From the NCBI GenBank assembly GCA_003644895.1, contig QNDO01000076.1, positions 1 through 7,082 on the forward strand: a DNA stretch of 7,082 bases. Reading direction: 5' to 3'. This stretch comes from Candidatus Hydrothermota bacterium. Lineage in GTDB: Bacteria > Hydrothermota > Hydrothermia > UBA1063. Shown here in pieces: positions 6,422 to 7,082 of this stretch (its first letter is position 1; the number at the start of each line of letters is the position of its first letter). The notes under the pieces were generated by a model. The model was not told where the DNA came from, did no database searches, and was given only the letters and a program-made list of their open reading frames with translations. The position numbers were made by a program, and so were the translations under genes.

Positions 6422-6428
6422 CACAAAA

Positions 6429-6677
6429 ATGAACAGAATATTCTGGGCAATTGTTTTCATAGTATTAGGTCTGTGGATTTGGTTGTCAAATCTAGGTTAT
6501 CTTTATTTTAAGAGGGACTGGCCCATACTTCTTGTAATTATTGGAATATATATAATACTTTCTGGTGTTTCAAGTACTATGAAAAGAAAAAGCAGAAGGG
6601 ACATAAAGAAAGTACTGAAGGAACTGGAAGAAGGTAAAATAGATGCTGACGAAGCTGCCAGAAAAATGAGGGGGTAA
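6429..6677 (+). CDS. Small two-helix membrane protein, LiaI/LiaF-like, with C-terminal SHOCT-like hairpin
   Basis: This inner-membrane protein of 82 residues has two hydrophobic helices, about 4-21 (IFWAIVFIVLGLWIWLSN) and 31-47 (WPILLVIIGIYIILSGV). They are separated by a short turn NLGYLYFKRD, the pattern of the LiaI/LiaF-type transmembrane region (DUF5668-like). The basic stretch MKRKSRRD (51-58) follows the second helix, and by the positive-inside rule it places the C-terminus in the cytoplasm. Residues 58-82 (DIKKVLKELEEGKIDADEAA, then RKMRG) repeat the helical hairpin of the flanking proteins. It lacks the long C-terminal domain of LiaF, so it may act as a membrane anchor that displays the hairpin to soluble partners. 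I chose the ATG at 6429 for its ribosome site. The next gene begins 2 nt after its stop, indicating coupled translation. Confidence 0.85.
   Translation: MNRIFWAIVFIVLGLWIWLSNLGYLYFKRDWPILLVIIGIYIILSGVSSTMKRKSRRDIKKVLKELEEGKIDADEAARKMRG
6669..6674 (+). promoter_or_regulatory. Ribosome binding site of the LiaX/YvlB-like gene
   Basis: AGGGGG within the final codons of the membrane-protein gene ends 5 nt before the ATG at 6680, supporting that start and co-translation of the pair. Confidence 0.65.
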
Positions 6678-6679
6678 AT

Positions 6680-7082
6680 ATGGAAGAAAGACTCAAAATT
6701 TTAAAAATGCTCGAAGAAGGTAAAATTACTGCAGAGGAAGCTTATAAACTTCTTGAAGCTCTTGAGACCAAGGAAAGGAAAACAGAAAAAGAGAAAAAAG
6801 AGGAAGAAAGTTTCAACCTAGGCGAAATATTCAAAATGGTAGGTGAAACAGTGAAGGCATCATTAAGCGGTATCCCCGAAATCATCAAAACAAGTATTGA
6901 GGCTGGATTTAGCTTCAGGAATGCACCTGTTGTCACAATTGATGAGTCTTACACTATGAAACCTGAAGATATGATTTCTTTAACAATTTCTGGAGCTGAA
7001 GTGGAGATCAAAGAAGGCACCGTGGAATCACTTAAAATAAAAGGGGAAGGGGTTTACAACTTCAAAAGAAAGGATTCGGAAG
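6680..7082 (+). CDS. LiaX/YvlB-like protein: SHOCT-like hairpin plus probable DUF4097 beta domain (partial, C-terminus beyond right edge)
   Basis: The frame is open for 134 codons to the right edge. Residues 1-29 (MEERLKILKMLEEGKITAEE, then AYKLLEALE) are the clearest copy of the helical hairpin found throughout this operon. A highly charged Lys/Glu linker (30-45) and a helical middle region (46-76: NLGEIFKMVGETVKASLSGI, then PEIIKTSIEAG) follow. From about residue 84 the sequence turns to short beta strands (VVTIDES, MISLTISGAEVEIKEGTVES, LKIKGEGVYNF), which look like the start of a DUF4097-type beta-solenoid. Proteins of this layout include B. subtilis YvlB and enterococcal LiaX, the latter linked to sensing of envelope damage and antimicrobial peptides. 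No signal peptide is visible, so its export or location is uncertain. It starts 2 nt after the membrane-protein gene. The N-terminal call is firm; the DUF4097 call rests on only about 50 residues. Confidence 0.82.
   Translation, partial: MEERLKILKMLEEGKITAEEAYKLLEALETKERKTEKEKKEEESFNLGEIFKMVGETVKASLSGIPEIIKTSIEAGFSFRNAPVVTIDESYTMKPEDMISLTISGAEVEIKEGTVESLKIKGEGVYNFKRKDSE

Noticed and set aside
6402..6428. Upstream ATG at 6402 as the start of the membrane-protein gene
   Set aside because: It overlaps the previous gene, lacks a Shine-Dalgarno, and would place the AGGGGG ribosome site inside the coding sequence. The ATG at 6429 has ideal spacing.
6033..6936. Minus-strand frames opposite the second and fourth genes of the rightward operon
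   Set aside because: They are Ser/Leu/Ile-rich shadows of Glu/Lys-rich coding sequence and have no ribosome sites.

Overview
The window is AT-rich bacterial DNA with tightly packed genes. It holds two divergent transcription units that meet at a 255-bp intergenic region (5430-5684). Three things suggest a diderm, possibly thermophilic, bacterium from a poorly characterised phylum: a long secreted protein rich in beta-strand, which looks like an outer-membrane or surface protein; proteins rich in Lys, Glu and Ile; and a divergent PEP carboxykinase. Hydrothermae/WOR-3 or a similar candidate group would fit, but this is an impression from protein style, not a determination. No tRNA, rRNA, CRISPR array, transposase or clear terminator was seen.

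Left part (1-5429, minus strand). Three genes read leftward as one apparent operon. The order is an M24-family metallopeptidase (4218-5429), an ATP-type phosphoenolpyruvate carboxykinase (2415-4208; 9-nt gap), and a very long exported protein starting at a GTG one base after the PEPCK stop (2413 down past the left edge). The third gene is open for more than 800 codons and has no stop in the window, so it is incomplete here. It covers a 2.4-kb stretch that could otherwise look gene-poor.

Middle (5430-5684). The shared regulatory region has a full-consensus sigma70-type promoter on the plus strand (TTGACA, 17-bp spacer, TATAAT). Its predicted start site falls on the first codon of the rightward operon, so the first gene is probably translated from a leaderless mRNA. 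Just upstream, and running into the promoter, three related A/T-rich near-palindromic elements are spaced exactly 21 bp apart, one of them inside an 18-bp perfect palindrome. A weaker promoter candidate faces left towards the peptidase gene and also lies almost against its start codon. The GC-richer stretch around 5471-5530 is unexplained.

Right part (5685-7082, plus strand). Four short, tightly spaced genes form an operon: a DUF2089-type zinc-ribbon/HTH regulator, a small soluble protein, a small two-helix LiaI/LiaF-like membrane protein, and a DUF4097/LiaX-YvlB-like protein that runs off the right edge. All four carry the same helical hairpin of about 25-30 residues (consensus around LEEGKITAEEAxKLLEAL, SHOCT-like), at the C-, N-, C- and N-terminus respectively. 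This looks like an envelope-stress or surface-sensing module in which a DNA-binding protein, a soluble adaptor, a membrane anchor and a beta-rich protein might interact through a shared domain. The family resemblances come from memory of known domains, and the functional model is inference.
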